Shown: one piece after another, positions 34,766 through 43,969 of the stretch
How the letters are laid out: each line of letters begins with the position of its first letter
Numbering within the stretch: position 1 is the stretch's first letter
Assembly (NCBI RefSeq): GCF_008122265.1
Contig: NZ_CP043042.1
Location: 4,464,001-4,528,000, forward strand
DNA length: 64,000 nucleotides
From: Marinobacter fonticola
Lineage (GTDB): Bacteria > Pseudomonadota > Gammaproteobacteria > Pseudomonadales > Oleiphilaceae
Direction: 5' to 3'
The notes under the pieces: generated by a model
Databases searched by the model: none
Seen by the model: only the letters and a program-made list of their open reading frames with translations
Told to the model about the DNA's origin: nothing
Translations under genes and position numbers: made by a program

Positions 34766-35671
34766 GTGGCTAGAAACATCACCGCGTCCGTGCGTCAGAA
34801 ACTGCTGAATAAATCCCGGGAAGAGAAACGTCCGTTCCAGGAGCTGTTGCAATACTACGCGATGGAGCGATTTCTTTATCGATTGAGCCAATCGCCCCAC
34901 AACACGTGCTTCACACTCAAGGGCGCTTTGATGCTATGGGCCATGCAGGGGCCGACCAGCCGCCCGACTCGCGACATTGATATGCTGGGCCAGACCAGCA
35001 ACGAGCCTGGAGCTATTCTCGGTCAGGTTCGTGATGTGGTTGCCACAGAGGTGGTTGATGATGGCCTGCGTTTCGATTCGAGTACCCTGAAAGCAGAAGC
35101 CATTACTGAAGACGCGGATTATCAGGGCGTGAGGGTCACCTTTACCGGTCTTCTCGAGAACGCCAAAATCCCTATGCAGCTCGATATCGGTTTCGGCGAT
35201 CCAATCTTTCCGTTTCCGTCCTGGCATGAGTTCCCGGCCTTGCTGGATTTCCCCACCGCCCGAATCCAGTGCTATACCCCGGAATCGTCCATCGCAGAGA
35301 AGTTCCAGGCGATGGTCAAATTGGGCGAGCTGAACAGCCGCATGAAGGATTTCTACGATATCTGGCTGCTTTCGCGCCAACATGACTTTGCCTTGGCGAA
35401 TCTTTCCGGCGCTGTAGTAAGAACGTTTGAGCGGAGAAACACGAAGGTTCCAGAAAGCAGTCCTTTTTCTGACGCGTTTGTGGACAGTAAGCAGTCACAA
35501 TGGCAGGCGTTCCGGAAACGCCTTGGCCAGCCTCATGTGCCGGAGGCGTTCGCGCAGGTAGTGGCGGCAGTGACTGAATTTCTTGCACCCGTGATGGCGA
35601 ATCACGCCGCTGGCGCCCCCGAGCAAATCTGGCACCCACCCGGTCCATGGAGTCGGCAGGCCGATGGCTAG
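34766..35671 (+). CDS. abiEii: AbiEii-type nucleotidyltransferase toxin
   Basis: AAAGGAG lies six bases before a GTG start; the product is 301 residues. All four motifs of the AbiEii/MenA nucleotidyltransferase family are intact: LKGALML (51-57), TRDIDML (68-74, Asp70 and Asp72), QLDIGFGD (138-145), EKFQA (178-182) and RMKDFYDI (192-199). Family members modify tRNA or otherwise block growth on phage infection. With abiEi it forms a complete abortive-infection or toxin-antitoxin unit next to the Rhs island. After its TAG the same frame continues for 23 codons. Confidence 0.9.
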   Translation: MARNITASVRQKLLNKSREEKRPFQELLQYYAMERFLYRLSQSPHNTCFTLKGALMLWAMQGPTSRPTRDIDMLGQTSNEPGAILGQVRDVVATEVVDDGLRFDSSTLKAEAITEDADYQGVRVTFTGLLENAKIPMQLDIGFGDPIFPFPSWHEFPALLDFPTARIQCYTPESSIAEKFQAMVKLGELNSRMKDFYDIWLLSRQHDFALANLSGAVVRTFERRNTKVPESSPFSDAFVDSKQSQWQAFRKRLGQPHVPEAFAQVVAAVTEFLAPVMANHAAGAPEQIWHPPGPWSRQADG

Positions 35672-35965
35672 CTTATTTCGGAAGACGACATCGAACAGTC
35701 GCTGCTGCATCGCGACCAGCATATCTACGAAATATCGCGCTGAATTCAGTGTTCTATGACCGTATGGTCTTCAAAGAGAAATGCGGCAACGTGTTTGAAC
35801 TCGTAGTGGAGTTTGCTGCCTCTGGTTGGAAGTGGGTTGCTTGCGGGAACCGCACAAACAACATCACGGAGCCACCCTAGGCTTTGCGAACGGCACCTTA
35901 GCACACGACATGCGTGTGTTCGGGGGCCCCCTAATAAGAGCCCCGCATAGAATCGGGTTCGGCTA
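35672..35965. other. Gene-poor scar region between AbiE and the ene-reductase gene
   Basis: No complete gene is recognised. In the frame of abiEii, LISEDDIEQSLLHRDQHIYE continues for 23 codons to TGA at about 35743, which looks like the end of another coding sequence. Codons near 35765-35880 also read through without stops but match nothing I know. Just before the ene-reductase stop are GTGTG dyads and a GGGGGCCCCC block. The region is probably debris from island insertion. Confidence 0.4.
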
Positions 35966-37078
35966 TTAAAAAAGCTTCGCCAACGACTTCTTGGCAAACG
36001 GCTCCACTTCACCGATACGGCCTTCTTTCACCTTCACCAGCCACTCCGGGTCCTGCAGTAACGCGCGGCCGACGGCGATCAGCTCGAACTCGTTGTTGTT
36101 CATCCGCTCGACCAGTTCGTCGATGCCGGACTGCTCCACCGCTTCTTTCTTGCTGGCGAAGGTGCCGCTGATGAAGTCTTCGGTGAGGCCGACGCTGCCG
36201 ACGGACATGGTGGGCTTGCCTGAAAGCTTCTGGGTCCAGCCGGCCAGGTTGAGGTCGGAGCCTTCGAATTCCGGCTCCCAGAAGCGGCGGGTAGAGGCAT
36301 GGAAGATGTCGACACCCGCCTCGACCAGCGGCTTGAGGAACTGCTCAAGCTCTTCCGGCGTCTTGGCCAGCTTGGCGTCGTAGTCCTGCATCTTCCATTG
36401 GGAAAACCGCAGCATGATGGGGAAATCCGGGCCCACACGGTGGCGCACGGCTTCGATAATCTCGATGGCGAAACGCTGACGGTTGGCCATGCTGCCGCCG
36501 TATTCGTCATCACGCTGGTTGGTGCCTTCCCAGAAGAACTGATCGATGATGTAGCCGTGGGCGCCGTGAATCTCGACGCCGTCAAAGCCCAGCGCCTTGG
36601 CGTCCTGGGCGGCGTCCGCAAACGCATTGACCACATCGGCGATGTCTTCCTTGGTCATGGCCTTGCCGTTGGGTTTGTCCGGCGCGTACAAACCGGACGG
36701 GCTGTAGCCAGGTACCTTGGGGTCCGGCTCCATGCCTTCACGGCGTACTGCGCCGACATGCCAAAGTTGCGGGAAAATAGCGCCGCCGGCGGCATGTACC
36801 GCATCGACCACAGTCTTCCAGCCCGCCAGGGCTTCGGTGCCGTGGAAGAACGGGACGTTTTCATATCCATTCGCTGCCGGGTGGTTGACCGTGGTGCCCT
36901 CGGTGATCAGCAGCCCCACACCCCCTTCCGCGCGGCGACGGTAGTAGTCGACCACCTTCTCACCCGGTACGTTGCCTGGTGAGAAGTTGCGGGTCATCGG
37001 CGCCATGGCGACGCGGTTACGCAGGGTGAGGTCGTTGATCTCAAACGGTTCAAAAAGCGGGCCCAGATTCATGGACAT
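35966..37078 (-). CDS. Old yellow enzyme family ene-reductase
   Basis: The 370-residue FMN enzyme begins with NDLTLRNRVAMAPMTRNF, has the substrate-binding HGAHGYIIDQFFWEGTNQRDDEYGG segment, and ends with the phosphate-binding region VGRALLQDP. It reduces the C=C bond of enones, nitro-olefins or similar electrophiles with NAD(P)H. GGAG lies nine bases before the ATG. A HxlR regulator, divergently transcribed, shares the promoter with a GTTTCATAATGAAAC operator. Part of this gene (36228-36299) is duplicated at the broken end of the Rhs gene. Confidence 0.93.
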   Translation of the reverse strand: MSMNLGPLFEPFEINDLTLRNRVAMAPMTRNFSPGNVPGEKVVDYYRRRAEGGVGLLITEGTTVNHPAANGYENVPFFHGTEALAGWKTVVDAVHAAGGAIFPQLWHVGAVRREGMEPDPKVPGYSPSGLYAPDKPNGKAMTKEDIADVVNAFADAAQDAKALGFDGVEIHGAHGYIIDQFFWEGTNQRDDEYGGSMANRQRFAIEIIEAVRHRVGPDFPIMLRFSQWKMQDYDAKLAKTPEELEQFLKPLVEAGVDIFHASTRRFWEPEFEGSDLNLAGWTQKLSGKPTMSVGSVGLTEDFISGTFASKKEAVEQSGIDELVERMNNNEFELIAVGRALLQDPEWLVKVKEGRIGEVEPFAKKSLAKLF

Positions 37079-37130
37079 GGAACAGGTCTCCAGGAAAGAT
37101 CGACAGTCGGCAGATCACCGGCTAAATTTG

Positions 37131-37174
37131 GTTTCATAATGAAACTCTATTTAATCTGGTTTTAAAATGCAACC
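37131..37174. promoter_or_regulatory. HxlR operator region
   Basis: GTTTCATAATGAAAC (37131-37145) is a perfect dyad with a 3-base centre. GGTTTTAAAATGCAACC (37158-37174) is a weaker, related dyad. They lie between the divergent ene-reductase and HxlR genes; regulation of both by HxlR is expected from this layout. Confidence 0.65.
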
Positions 37175-37194
37175 CTATTCGATAGACTCGAACC

Positions 37195-37668
37195 ATGGCT
37201 AGAAAACGTTTTGACGATTCCACATGTTCCGTCGCCCGGGCCCTGAACGAGGTCGGGGACTGGTGGTCGCTGCTGATCGTACTGCAGGCGATGTACGGCA
37301 CCCGCCGTTTCGTCGATTTCCAGCAGGAGCTGGGGATTGCCCGCAATATCCTCTGCGATCGCTTGGCGCGATTGGTGGACAATGAGGTGTTGCGCAAAGA
37401 GGACGTGGGCGAGCACGGTTCCCGCCATGAATATCGCTTGACGGAAAAAGGCCGGGATCTGTTCCCGGTGGTAATCGCCCTGCGCCAGTGGGGGGATAAA
37501 TGGAATCCGTCTCCGGACCAGGCACCGCTGGACCTGCGCGATCGCGAAACCGGCCAGCCCATCCAGCCAATGACGGTACAGAGTGCCGGCGGCAAGCCGC
37601 TGACCATCCGCGATGTCTTCATGCCGCATCTTGAGGGCAAGGCTCCGTCGAAAACCAAAGTTGGCTAG
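37195..37668 (+). CDS. HxlR-family transcriptional regulator
   Basis: The 157-residue protein has the HxlR winged helix: Cys11 in CSVARALNEVGDWWSLLIV, then RRFVDFQQELGIARNILCDRLARLVDNEVL and the wing RHEYRLTEKGRDLFPVV. The conserved N-terminal Cys is redox- or electrophile-sensing in some relatives (YodB, QorR), which would suit control of the divergent ene-reductase. A disordered basic tail ends the protein. Confidence 0.9.
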   Translation: MARKRFDDSTCSVARALNEVGDWWSLLIVLQAMYGTRRFVDFQQELGIARNILCDRLARLVDNEVLRKEDVGEHGSRHEYRLTEKGRDLFPVVIALRQWGDKWNPSPDQAPLDLRDRETGQPIQPMTVQSAGGKPLTIRDVFMPHLEGKAPSKTKVG

Positions 37669-37773
37669 AGTTGGCTAGTGAAGCATTTCTCAGACGTGCG
37701 CGGGATGTTGGTGCTTTAGTCTCGAGGACGCAGACCGTCTGCCTGAAGCTTATTGAAGGCAGGCGTTTAAACG

Positions 37774-37803
37774 AAGAAAGCCGGGACGATGCCCGGCTTT
37801 CTT
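37774..37803. terminator. Bidirectional terminator between HxlR and RhlE genes
   Basis: AAGAAAGCCGGG (37774-37785) and CCCGGCTTTCTT (37792-37803) form a perfect 12-bp stem with a six-base loop. T-rich ends on both strands let it serve both convergent genes. Confidence 0.85.
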
Positions 37804-37823
37804 GCTACTGGTGCGGCAGACGC

Positions 37824-39128
37824 TCAGTCCTGCCGACGCGCCTGTCCACCTTGGCGATTGCCCGATGAACGTGCGTCCTGACTGCGTCCACGGCCCTGGG
37901 CGTTACCACCCGGCCGGCCTTGGCGGCCATTGTTGCCGTTCCGGCCACCGTTACCCCGGCCCCGGTTTTGATCCGGCTTGGCCTTGGCGGTAATCGCCAC
38001 ACTCGGCTCGTAGCCGGTGATGACTTCCCGCGGCAGCTCCTTCTTGATCAGTTTTTCGATCCCCACCAGCAGCTTGCCTTCATCAGCGCTGACCAGGGAT
38101 ACCGCATGGCCGCTTTCGCCCGCCCGTCCGGTGCGGCCGATACGGTGCACGTAATCTTCCGGTACGTTGGGCAGTTCGAAATTCACCACCTGCGGCAACT
38201 GTTTGATATCCAGGCCGCGGGCCGCGATATCGGTGGCTACCAGCACGCGGATCTCGCCGCCTTTGAAGTCGGCCAGCGCCCGGGTACGGGCATTCTGGGA
38301 TTTATTGCCATGGATCGCGGCAGCGGTGATGCCGTCTTTTTCCAGCTTTTGGCTCAGGCGATTGGCACCGTGCTTGGTGCGGGTAAATACCAGCACCTGC
38401 TGCCAGTCGTTGTCTGAAACCAGTTGGCTCAGCAGCGCCGACTTGCGGTTTTGGTCCACCGGGTGGATGGTCTGCTTGATGGCTTCAACCGTGGTGTTGC
38501 GCGGCGCGACTTCCACCAGCACCGGGCTATCCAGCAGGCCTTCCGCCAGCTTACGGATATCCGGCGAGAAGGTGGCCGAGAACATCAGATTCTGGCGTTG
38601 CTTCGGCAACAGGGCCAGGATCTTGCGGATATCGCGAATGAAGCCCATATCCAGCATGCGATCCGCTTCGTCCAGCACCAGCATATCCAGGCCGTCGAAG
38701 TTGACCATGCCCTGCTGGTGCAGATCCAGCAATCGGCCCGGGGTGGCGACCAGTACGTCCACGCCCTGACGCAGGGTGCGGATCTGCGGGTTGATTTTTA
38801 CGCCGCCGAAGACGACGGCGGAACGGACTGACTGGTGGCGGCCATACAGGGCCACACTTTCACCCACTTGGGCGGCCAATTCACGGGTGGGCGCAAGGAT
38901 CAGTGCCCGTACGCCCTTGCCGCGGCGCGGCAGTTCTGACAGCCGCTGTAATAGGGGTAACGTGAAGCCAGCTGTCTTGCCGGTACCGGTCTGGGCAGCC
39001 GCCATAACGTCCTTGCCGGACAATACGGCGGGAATAGCCTGGGCCTGGATCGGCGACGGGGTCTCGTAACCTCTTTCTTTAGTGGCACGGACGAGCGATT
39101 CGGACAGGCCGAGAGACTCAAAACTCAT
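37824..39128 (-). CDS. rhlE: DEAD-box ATP-dependent RNA helicase, RhlE-like
   Basis: The 434-residue helicase shows the Q motif ([11 protein letters not shown]), Walker [32 protein letters not shown] and [10 protein letters not shown] in order, a complete DEAD-box core. The last 50 residues are a low-complexity Arg/Gly/Asn/Gln tail that binds RNA. RhlE proteins remodel rRNA and mRNA, often at low temperature or during ribosome maturation. The gene is single, with a 255-base upstream region containing a lone DnaA-box-like TGTGGATAA (39337-39345). Confidence 0.92.
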   Translation of the reverse strand: MSFESLGLSESLVRATKERGYETPSPIQAQAIPAVLSGKDVMAAAQTGTGKTAGFTLPLLQRLSELPRRGKGVRALILAPTRELAAQVGESVALYGRHQSVRSAVVFGGVKINPQIRTLRQGVDVLVATPGRLLDLHQQGMVNFDGLDMLVLDEADRMLDMGFIRDIRKILALLPKQRQNLMFSATFSPDIRKLAEGLLDSPVLVEVAPRNTTVEAIKQTIHPVDQNRKSALLSQLVSDNDWQQVLVFTRTKHGANRLSQKLEKDGITAAAIHGNKSQNARTRALADFKGGEIRVLVATDIAARGLDIKQLPQVVNFELPNVPEDYVHRIGRTGRAGESGHAVSLVSADEGKLLVGIEKLIKKELPREVITGYEPSVAITAKAKPDQNRGRGNGGRNGNNGRQGRPGGNAQGRGRSQDARSSGNRQGGQARRQD

Positions 39129-39383
39129 AGATAAACTCTCTTGTGATACCCGTCCAGCACGTCGAATACGCTGCGGATATCATGAAAAAAACGACTGCAG
39201 GCGCGCGAAAAATTTGGCGGCGCCGCCCTCTGAAAGGTCGTATGAAGTGGGGTCGCCGCGTGAAAAGCGGCATCCTTCGAGGTAGGAACGGAATGCAGAA
39301 TAACAGACACACGCCGGTAAAACGATCATTGTTCGCTGTGGATAACCGCTATGTCCCGAATCGCTCCAGTTATTAAAACGGGA

Positions 39384-39998
39384 TTAGCGCTGGGCTGTCG
39401 CCAGCACACCACCAAAGAATAGGAAGGTCGTCCCGGCCGTGCGGTTCATGATCCGGCCACCCCGCTCCGACACCAACCAACGCCGGGCACGTTTGGCGAA
39501 CAGGGCGTACACGAGATGGACGGCAACGACGATGCCGGCATAAGTCAGCGACAGCGCCGCGAACTGCACGCCGTAATCCGCCGTTGAATCGATGAACTGG
39601 GGAAAAATCGAGAGAAAGAACAGCACCACCTTGGGATTGGTAAGCTGAATGGCGATGCCTTCGGCAAAGCGGTTGCGAAAGCGGTCCGCCGCGGTATCCG
39701 TCGCGACTGAAAGGTTTAACGACGGCGCACGCCAGAGTCTGATCCCCAGGTAGACCAGATAAGCGGCGCCCACAAACTTGAGTACGGTAAAGGCTTTCGC
39801 GGACGTCGCGAGCAGTACGCCCAGGCTGGTGGCGGATATAACGGCCACCACCAGAGCGCCACAGGCAACCCCGAGGATACCGCCCAACGTACCGCGCCGG
39901 CCCGAACGCAGGGCGTTGGATAAGGTCATCACGACACCGGGACCGGGGCTAAGCACCGTCGCTGTCGCCATTAATAGAAAGAGCAGGTAGAGCTGCAC
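39384..39998 (-). CDS. LysE/RhtB-family amino acid exporter
   Basis: The 204-residue protein has five or six hydrophobic helices and the LysE start MATATVLSPGPGVVMTLSNAL with GILGVACGALV. FAEGIAIQLTNPKVVLFFLSIFPQF is the typical middle motif. Members export neutral or basic amino acids or homoserine lactones; the substrate is not deducible. It is monocistronic and divergent from the GNAT gene. Confidence 0.9.
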   Translation of the reverse strand: MQLYLLFLLMATATVLSPGPGVVMTLSNALRSGRRGTLGGILGVACGALVVAVISATSLGVLLATSAKAFTVLKFVGAAYLVYLGIRLWRAPSLNLSVATDTAADRFRNRFAEGIAIQLTNPKVVLFFLSIFPQFIDSTADYGVQFAALSLTYAGIVVAVHLVYALFAKRARRWLVSERGGRIMNRTAGTTFLFFGGVLATAQR

Positions 39999-40126
39999 CC
40001 GACACTCCAGTCAGCAGAAACTCGCCAGCATTGCTTGAGGACGACGGCAAAGCCGGGCGACACTTAATGGGGTATAAACCCGCACGCTATCGTGGGACAC
40101 GACCTCAACGACAAGGACATGGAAGC

Positions 40127-40741
40127 ATGAAAACGTGGCTCGAGGAAGTAAAGCTGACGGGCGACACCGTTAGTTTGGTGCCCCTTTCCTCCGATCACCG
40201 GGACGCCCTGGTCGAAGCCTCCTCCGATGGACGGCTCTGGGAACTCTGGTTTACCGGCGCGCCTTCAGCGGAGACCGTTGACAGCTATATCGAAAGTGCA
40301 TTGGCCGACAAGGTCAGAGGCGTTGCCCTGCCTTTCGTGGTTTTTGAGAACCGGACAGGGCGCATCATCGGCTCCACCCGCTACTGCCATGCCGAACCCG
40401 AGCACCGCCGGCTGGAGATCGGCTACACCTGGTATGCCCAGCGTTTCCAGCGCACCACGGTGAATACCGAATGCAAGCAACTGCTACTCACGCACGCCTT
40501 CGAAACCCTCCGAACCGTCGCTGTGGAATTCCGCACTCATTGGCATAACGAGGCCTCCCGCCGCGCCATTGCCCGACTCGGGGCCAAGCAGGACGGCGTA
40601 CTGCGCAATCACCGGATCGAGCCGGATGGCGCCTATCGCGACACTGTCGTGTTTTCGATCATCGAGCATGAATGGCCGACCGTGAAGAAGTCCCTTGCCT
40701 TCAAGTTGGCCCGGTTGCGGGAAAGAGCTAATGGCGGCTAG
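40127..40741 (+). CDS. GNAT-family N-acetyltransferase, RimJ/RimL-like
   Basis: The ATG at 40127 with AAGGA and GGAAG upstream gives 204 residues. The GNAT fold shows RRLEIGYTWYAQRFQRTTVN, the strand/loop that holds acetyl-CoA, and FRTHWHNEASRRAIARLGAKQDG, a strong RimJ/L signature. It acetylates an N-terminal or small-molecule amine. Neighbours give no hint of the substrate. Confidence 0.88.
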   Translation: MKTWLEEVKLTGDTVSLVPLSSDHRDALVEASSDGRLWELWFTGAPSAETVDSYIESALADKVRGVALPFVVFENRTGRIIGSTRYCHAEPEHRRLEIGYTWYAQRFQRTTVNTECKQLLLTHAFETLRTVAVEFRTHWHNEASRRAIARLGAKQDGVLRNHRIEPDGAYRDTVVFSIIEHEWPTVKKSLAFKLARLRERANGG

Positions 40742-40812
40742 CGTTACTGATTGGACGAACGCCAAGGAAAGACTGAAAATAGGCGGACATTCCTGTTACG
40801 GAGCTATATCTC

Positions 40813-41562
40813 ATGGGCATTAAGCCCTGTTCCTTTTTTTTGGCCGTGCTGGTCGGCTTTGCCACCACACCGATCAACGCTGATATCGTCAAGCCCTTCT
40901 CGACCATGTCCGGCCTCGACGATGGCTGGTCGGCGCTGGATTTTCCCCGGGTCGACCGCCACACCCGCTATACCCTGATTACCGAGGACGAGACGCAAGT
41001 CGTCCAGGCCGATACCGATAACAGCGCATCAGGCCGTATTGCCCGGATATCCATCGAGCCCGGCGAGAAAATGCTCCTGCGCTGGCGCTGGAAAGTCAGC
41101 AGCGTCTATGAAAACGGCGATGCCCGGCAAAAGAACGGTGACGATTACCCTGCCCGTATATACGTGGCCTTCGCCTTCCAGCCGGAAAAGGCGGGTCTGC
41201 TGGAAAGGGCCAAACGCAAGGCGGTGGAGGTTTTTTACGGCAACGAGCTACCGGGCAATGCCCTGAATTACATCTGGGCCAATCGTCTGCCGTTGGGCGC
41301 CATGGTGCCCAACCCCTATACCGACGAAACCCGTATGATCGCCGTCACCAGTGGCGGCGAGAAAGCTGGAGAATGGGTTACGGTTGAACGGGATATCGTC
41401 TCTGACTATCGCACGGCCTTCGGCGAACCGCCGCCAACGATTATCGGGATCGGCATCATGACGGATTCCGATAACACCGGCGAGTCGGCAACGGCCTGGT
41501 ACGGCGATATAGAACTGATCCGAATAGAGCCGTCCCAGAAGGCCGCCGGGGACGCATCCTGA
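40813..41562 (+). CDS. Exported DUF3047 protein
   Basis: The 249-residue product has a signal peptide (FFLAVLVGFATTPINA) and a single DUF3047 domain (LLRWRWKVSSVYENGDARQKNGDDYPARIYVAF; YGNELPGNALNYIWAN; EWVTVERDIVSDYRTAFG). The domain is beta-rich and of unknown role. Position of the gene next to a periplasmic binding protein (convergent, ten bases apart) does not show a link. Confidence 0.85.
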   Translation: MGIKPCSFFLAVLVGFATTPINADIVKPFSTMSGLDDGWSALDFPRVDRHTRYTLITEDETQVVQADTDNSASGRIARISIEPGEKMLLRWRWKVSSVYENGDARQKNGDDYPARIYVAFAFQPEKAGLLERAKRKAVEVFYGNELPGNALNYIWANRLPLGAMVPNPYTDETRMIAVTSGGEKAGEWVTVERDIVSDYRTAFGEPPPTIIGIGIMTDSDNTGESATAWYGDIELIRIEPSQKAAGDAS

Positions 41563-41572
41563 GCGCATAGGT

Positions 41573-42436
41573 CTACTCGCCCAGTCCCTTGACTCCGGAA
41601 CCCACGGCTCTTACGTCAGCGGTATCCCTGACCGGCAAATCGGGGAACCCCGGCAGCCTGGCATTCATCGCTGGCTCTGGCTCGAACGGCAGCTCATCGC
41701 GTGCCTGCAATCGCTGGTAGGCGGCATCGAAGTCGGCCTGAAATTGTCGCGCGTGCTCGTCTTTCAGGGAAAAGAGCCAGGTTGCTACAGTTTCAAGAAG
41801 GAAGGACTGGCGGAGGTCAGCCATCGGCTCCGTCCGGCCAAGCGCCTCTATGGGTTCGCGGTAGTCGATCAAATAATCGCCGCGCGCCAAGCGCAACATA
41901 TCGACGGCGGACTCATGGGTTGCGGAATAGCTCAGGCGGGTACCCGATTGCTGGTTCAGATAGCTCGCCAGACCGCCGTACGTGTATCCGGAAACCAAAA
42001 TCAGAGGACGGTTGCGCAGGTCATCGAACTGCCTGACAGGCGGGGTACCTTTAAGATGCCAGGCGCTTAGCTCGATCCGCAACGGTATGGATTCGCTGAC
42101 AAGTACATGGTCCTGGAGCGTTGGAATGTAAGTGAGGCCGGGCCAAACGTCGATGCGGCCTTCGCGCAGATAAAGATAGAGCCGGCTGGGCGGCAAATAG
42201 ATGAATTCGGTCCGGTAGCCTGCCTCCGCGGCAACCCTGCGGGTTAGCTCGATAAAACTTCCGGCAGCGTTGCCTTGCGCGTCCTGAAATTCGTAGGGAG
42301 GAAATTCCACGTAGCCAATGCGCAATGTGGGCCGCTGGGACCAGGCGGTCGCGGAATAAAGGCAGATCAACACCACCAGAAGGCCTTTACAACGGAACAG
42401 CGCCCGCTGCATAAAACTGCCACAATCCTTTGCCAC
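41573..42436 (-). CDS. Periplasmic solute-binding protein, SBP3 family
   Basis: CGGGAG lies seven bases before a GTG start at 42436, giving 287 residues with a long basic signal peptide (cleavage near WSQ-RP). The mature part has LRIGYVEFPPYEFQDAQGNAAG and the hinge segments of family 3 amino-acid-type binding proteins. No permease or ATPase genes are adjacent, so it may be a sensory or orphan binding protein. Confidence 0.82.
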   Translation of the reverse strand: MAKDCGSFMQRALFRCKGLLVVLICLYSATAWSQRPTLRIGYVEFPPYEFQDAQGNAAGSFIELTRRVAAEAGYRTEFIYLPPSRLYLYLREGRIDVWPGLTYIPTLQDHVLVSESIPLRIELSAWHLKGTPPVRQFDDLRNRPLILVSGYTYGGLASYLNQQSGTRLSYSATHESAVDMLRLARGDYLIDYREPIEALGRTEPMADLRQSFLLETVATWLFSLKDEHARQFQADFDAAYQRLQARDELPFEPEPAMNARLPGFPDLPVRDTADVRAVGSGVKGLGE

Positions 42437-42717
42437 TCAAATACTCCCGGCTCTGAATCGAGCCCTGTCCGAATCCATTCATCCGTATCCATTTACCGAT
42501 GAGACGATTATCGCAAGGGCTTCACGTTCAGCCAACGAATAATTAACGAGTGCCCCTTAACAGATAAGCTGGATGCCCCACGAATGATTGCGTTACCGAT
42601 GCCAGCATCCCGATTGGTCTGTCTGTCACCGAAGGCGGACTGAAGGGCCAATGGTGCAGGTCATCACGACGCTTAAGCTGTACACTAATCAGCCAGCAGT
42701 CAGCATGGTAGGACATT
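42437..42717. other. Intergenic region between divergent binding-protein and hydrolase genes
   Basis: No gene or clear regulatory element is seen in these 281 bases; they must hold the promoters of the two divergent genes. Confidence 0.3.
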
Positions 42718-43632
42718 ATGCCGCCCACATCACTTAGCCATTGGCAAAACCAGGCCTCGGCCCTCCTCAGTGGCTTTCTCGGCGACTGGCTGGAAGCCCG
42801 GGCCAACCCTTTGGCCGTCCCCATGCAGCTCTTTAATCATGATCGGGCGCTCTCGCTGGATACGTTGGCCACGGAGGCGGGCGCGGAGCATAGGCGTACG
42901 CTGATCATCCTTATCCATGGCTTGACCGAGCTGGAAACGATCTGGGATTTCCCTGGCCAACCCGGCTACAACTACGCCACCGCGCTAAGCGAGCCCCTCG
43001 GTGCCACGGCTTTAACCCTGCGCTACAACTCTGGACGTGCAATCTACCAGAACGGCCGCGACCTCTCCGAGATGCTCGAACAACTGGTCGGTGCCTGGCC
43101 CGTGCCCGTGGAAAATCTGGTACTGGTGGGCCATAGCATGGGCGGACTGCTGATTCGCAGCGCCTGTCATTACGGCGCGGAGAACGCGTGCGGTTGGACC
43201 GAGCGCCTGGATAGCTGTATTTATTTGGGATCGCCCCACGACGGCTCGTGGCTGGCGCGTCTGGCCCACGGAACCACGGACCTGATGCAGCAGCTCCCAC
43301 GGGATTATCTAAAGGCTGTGGCGGATTTGATTAATCTGCGCAGCGTCGGCATTCGCAATCTCAATCAGGGTGTGGTGACCGAGGGAGACAACGAAACTGC
43401 GCCCTTGATGGCAGGTGTGCGACACTTCGCCGTATCGGGCCTGCTCGGCCGCCAGCGCAATCATCCGGTCAACGCCCTGATCGGCGACGCTTTGGTGCAT
43501 GAAGGTAGCGCCTGCGGCCAGGGCCAGGACGACTGGTGTCTGGATGGCACGGCGACCTTTCCGGGCATCCATCATATTCGTCTCGCCCACCACCCAAGGG
43601 TGCTGGCGCAATTGGAGGAATGGCTGCAATGA
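42718..43632 (+). CDS. Alpha/beta hydrolase, lipase/esterase-like
   Basis: The 304-residue protein has LIILIHGLTELETIWDFPG (oxyanion loop HG) and the nucleophile elbow VGHSMGGLLIRSACHYG with Ser, as in PGAP1/lipase-type enzymes; a late HDGSW segment and HHIRLAHHP supply acid and His candidates. There is no signal peptide, so it acts in the cytoplasm. Its TGA overlaps the ATG of the next small gene by one base, which indicates coupled translation. Confidence 0.85.
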   Translation: MPPTSLSHWQNQASALLSGFLGDWLEARANPLAVPMQLFNHDRALSLDTLATEAGAEHRRTLIILIHGLTELETIWDFPGQPGYNYATALSEPLGATALTLRYNSGRAIYQNGRDLSEMLEQLVGAWPVPVENLVLVGHSMGGLLIRSACHYGAENACGWTERLDSCIYLGSPHDGSWLARLAHGTTDLMQQLPRDYLKAVADLINLRSVGIRNLNQGVVTEGDNETAPLMAGVRHFAVSGLLGRQRNHPVNALIGDALVHEGSACGQGQDDWCLDGTATFPGIHHIRLAHHPRVLAQLEEWLQ

Positions 43633-43898
43633 AGACAACACCCCCCGTATCGCGCCGGGACTGGTGGCTGGGCGTAATCGATCTGACCACCGCCGGTGTG
43701 GACGTTACCGCGACCCGGCTTGAAGCCGTGCATCTATCGATTGCAGACGAGACCTTCAACATTCTGGCCCGGATTCCCGTCACCCGCCCGGTCAGTCAGC
43801 GGGTGCGGCAACTGCATCACGGCATTTCGACTGTGAGCTATCGCACCGTCAGTGGAACGGCGCGGACCTTGAATAGCTGGTTGAGAGCCAGCGGGTAG
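43629..43898 (+). CDS. Small protein of unknown family, translationally coupled to the hydrolase
   Basis: The ATG at 43629 overlaps the hydrolase stop (ATGA), giving 89 residues. VSRRDWWLGVIDLTTAGVDVTATRLEAVHLSIADETFNILARIPVTRP suggests a short alpha/beta domain with repeated Thr, and no known family is recognised. Coupled translation implies it helps or interacts with the hydrolase. No transmembrane or signal segment is visible. Confidence 0.65.
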   Translation: MKTTPPVSRRDWWLGVIDLTTAGVDVTATRLEAVHLSIADETFNILARIPVTRPVSQRVRQLHHGISTVSYRTVSGTARTLNSWLRASG

Positions 43899-43907
43899 TG
43901 AAGACTG

Positions 43908-43926
43908 GGGTCCTAGAGTAGGACCC
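43908..43926. terminator. GC-balanced hairpin after the hydrolase operon
   Basis: GGGTCCTA-GAG-TAGGACCC is an 8-bp stem with a 3-base loop. No T-run follows, so termination is possible but unproven. Confidence 0.45.
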
Positions 43927-43969
43927 TAGAGCCCGTTGACGTTTGGCCTAAGCCCCTGTGTCTGAATAG

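Noticed and set aside
35746..35916. Minus-strand ORF ending LHYEFKHVAAFLFEDHTVIEH
   Set aside because: No start signal, no family match I can defend, and it overlaps coding-like text on the other strand; treated as scar sequence.
39337..39345. DnaA box (TGTGGATAA) as part of an origin
   Set aside because: A single box without a cluster or AT-rich unwinding region; the likely origin neighbourhood is beyond mnmG, outside the window.
39182..39376. Small basic ORF of about 64 codons upstream of rhlE, plus strand
   Set aside because: No Shine-Dalgarno, no family, and it overlaps the rhlE leader; composition looks like non-coding text.
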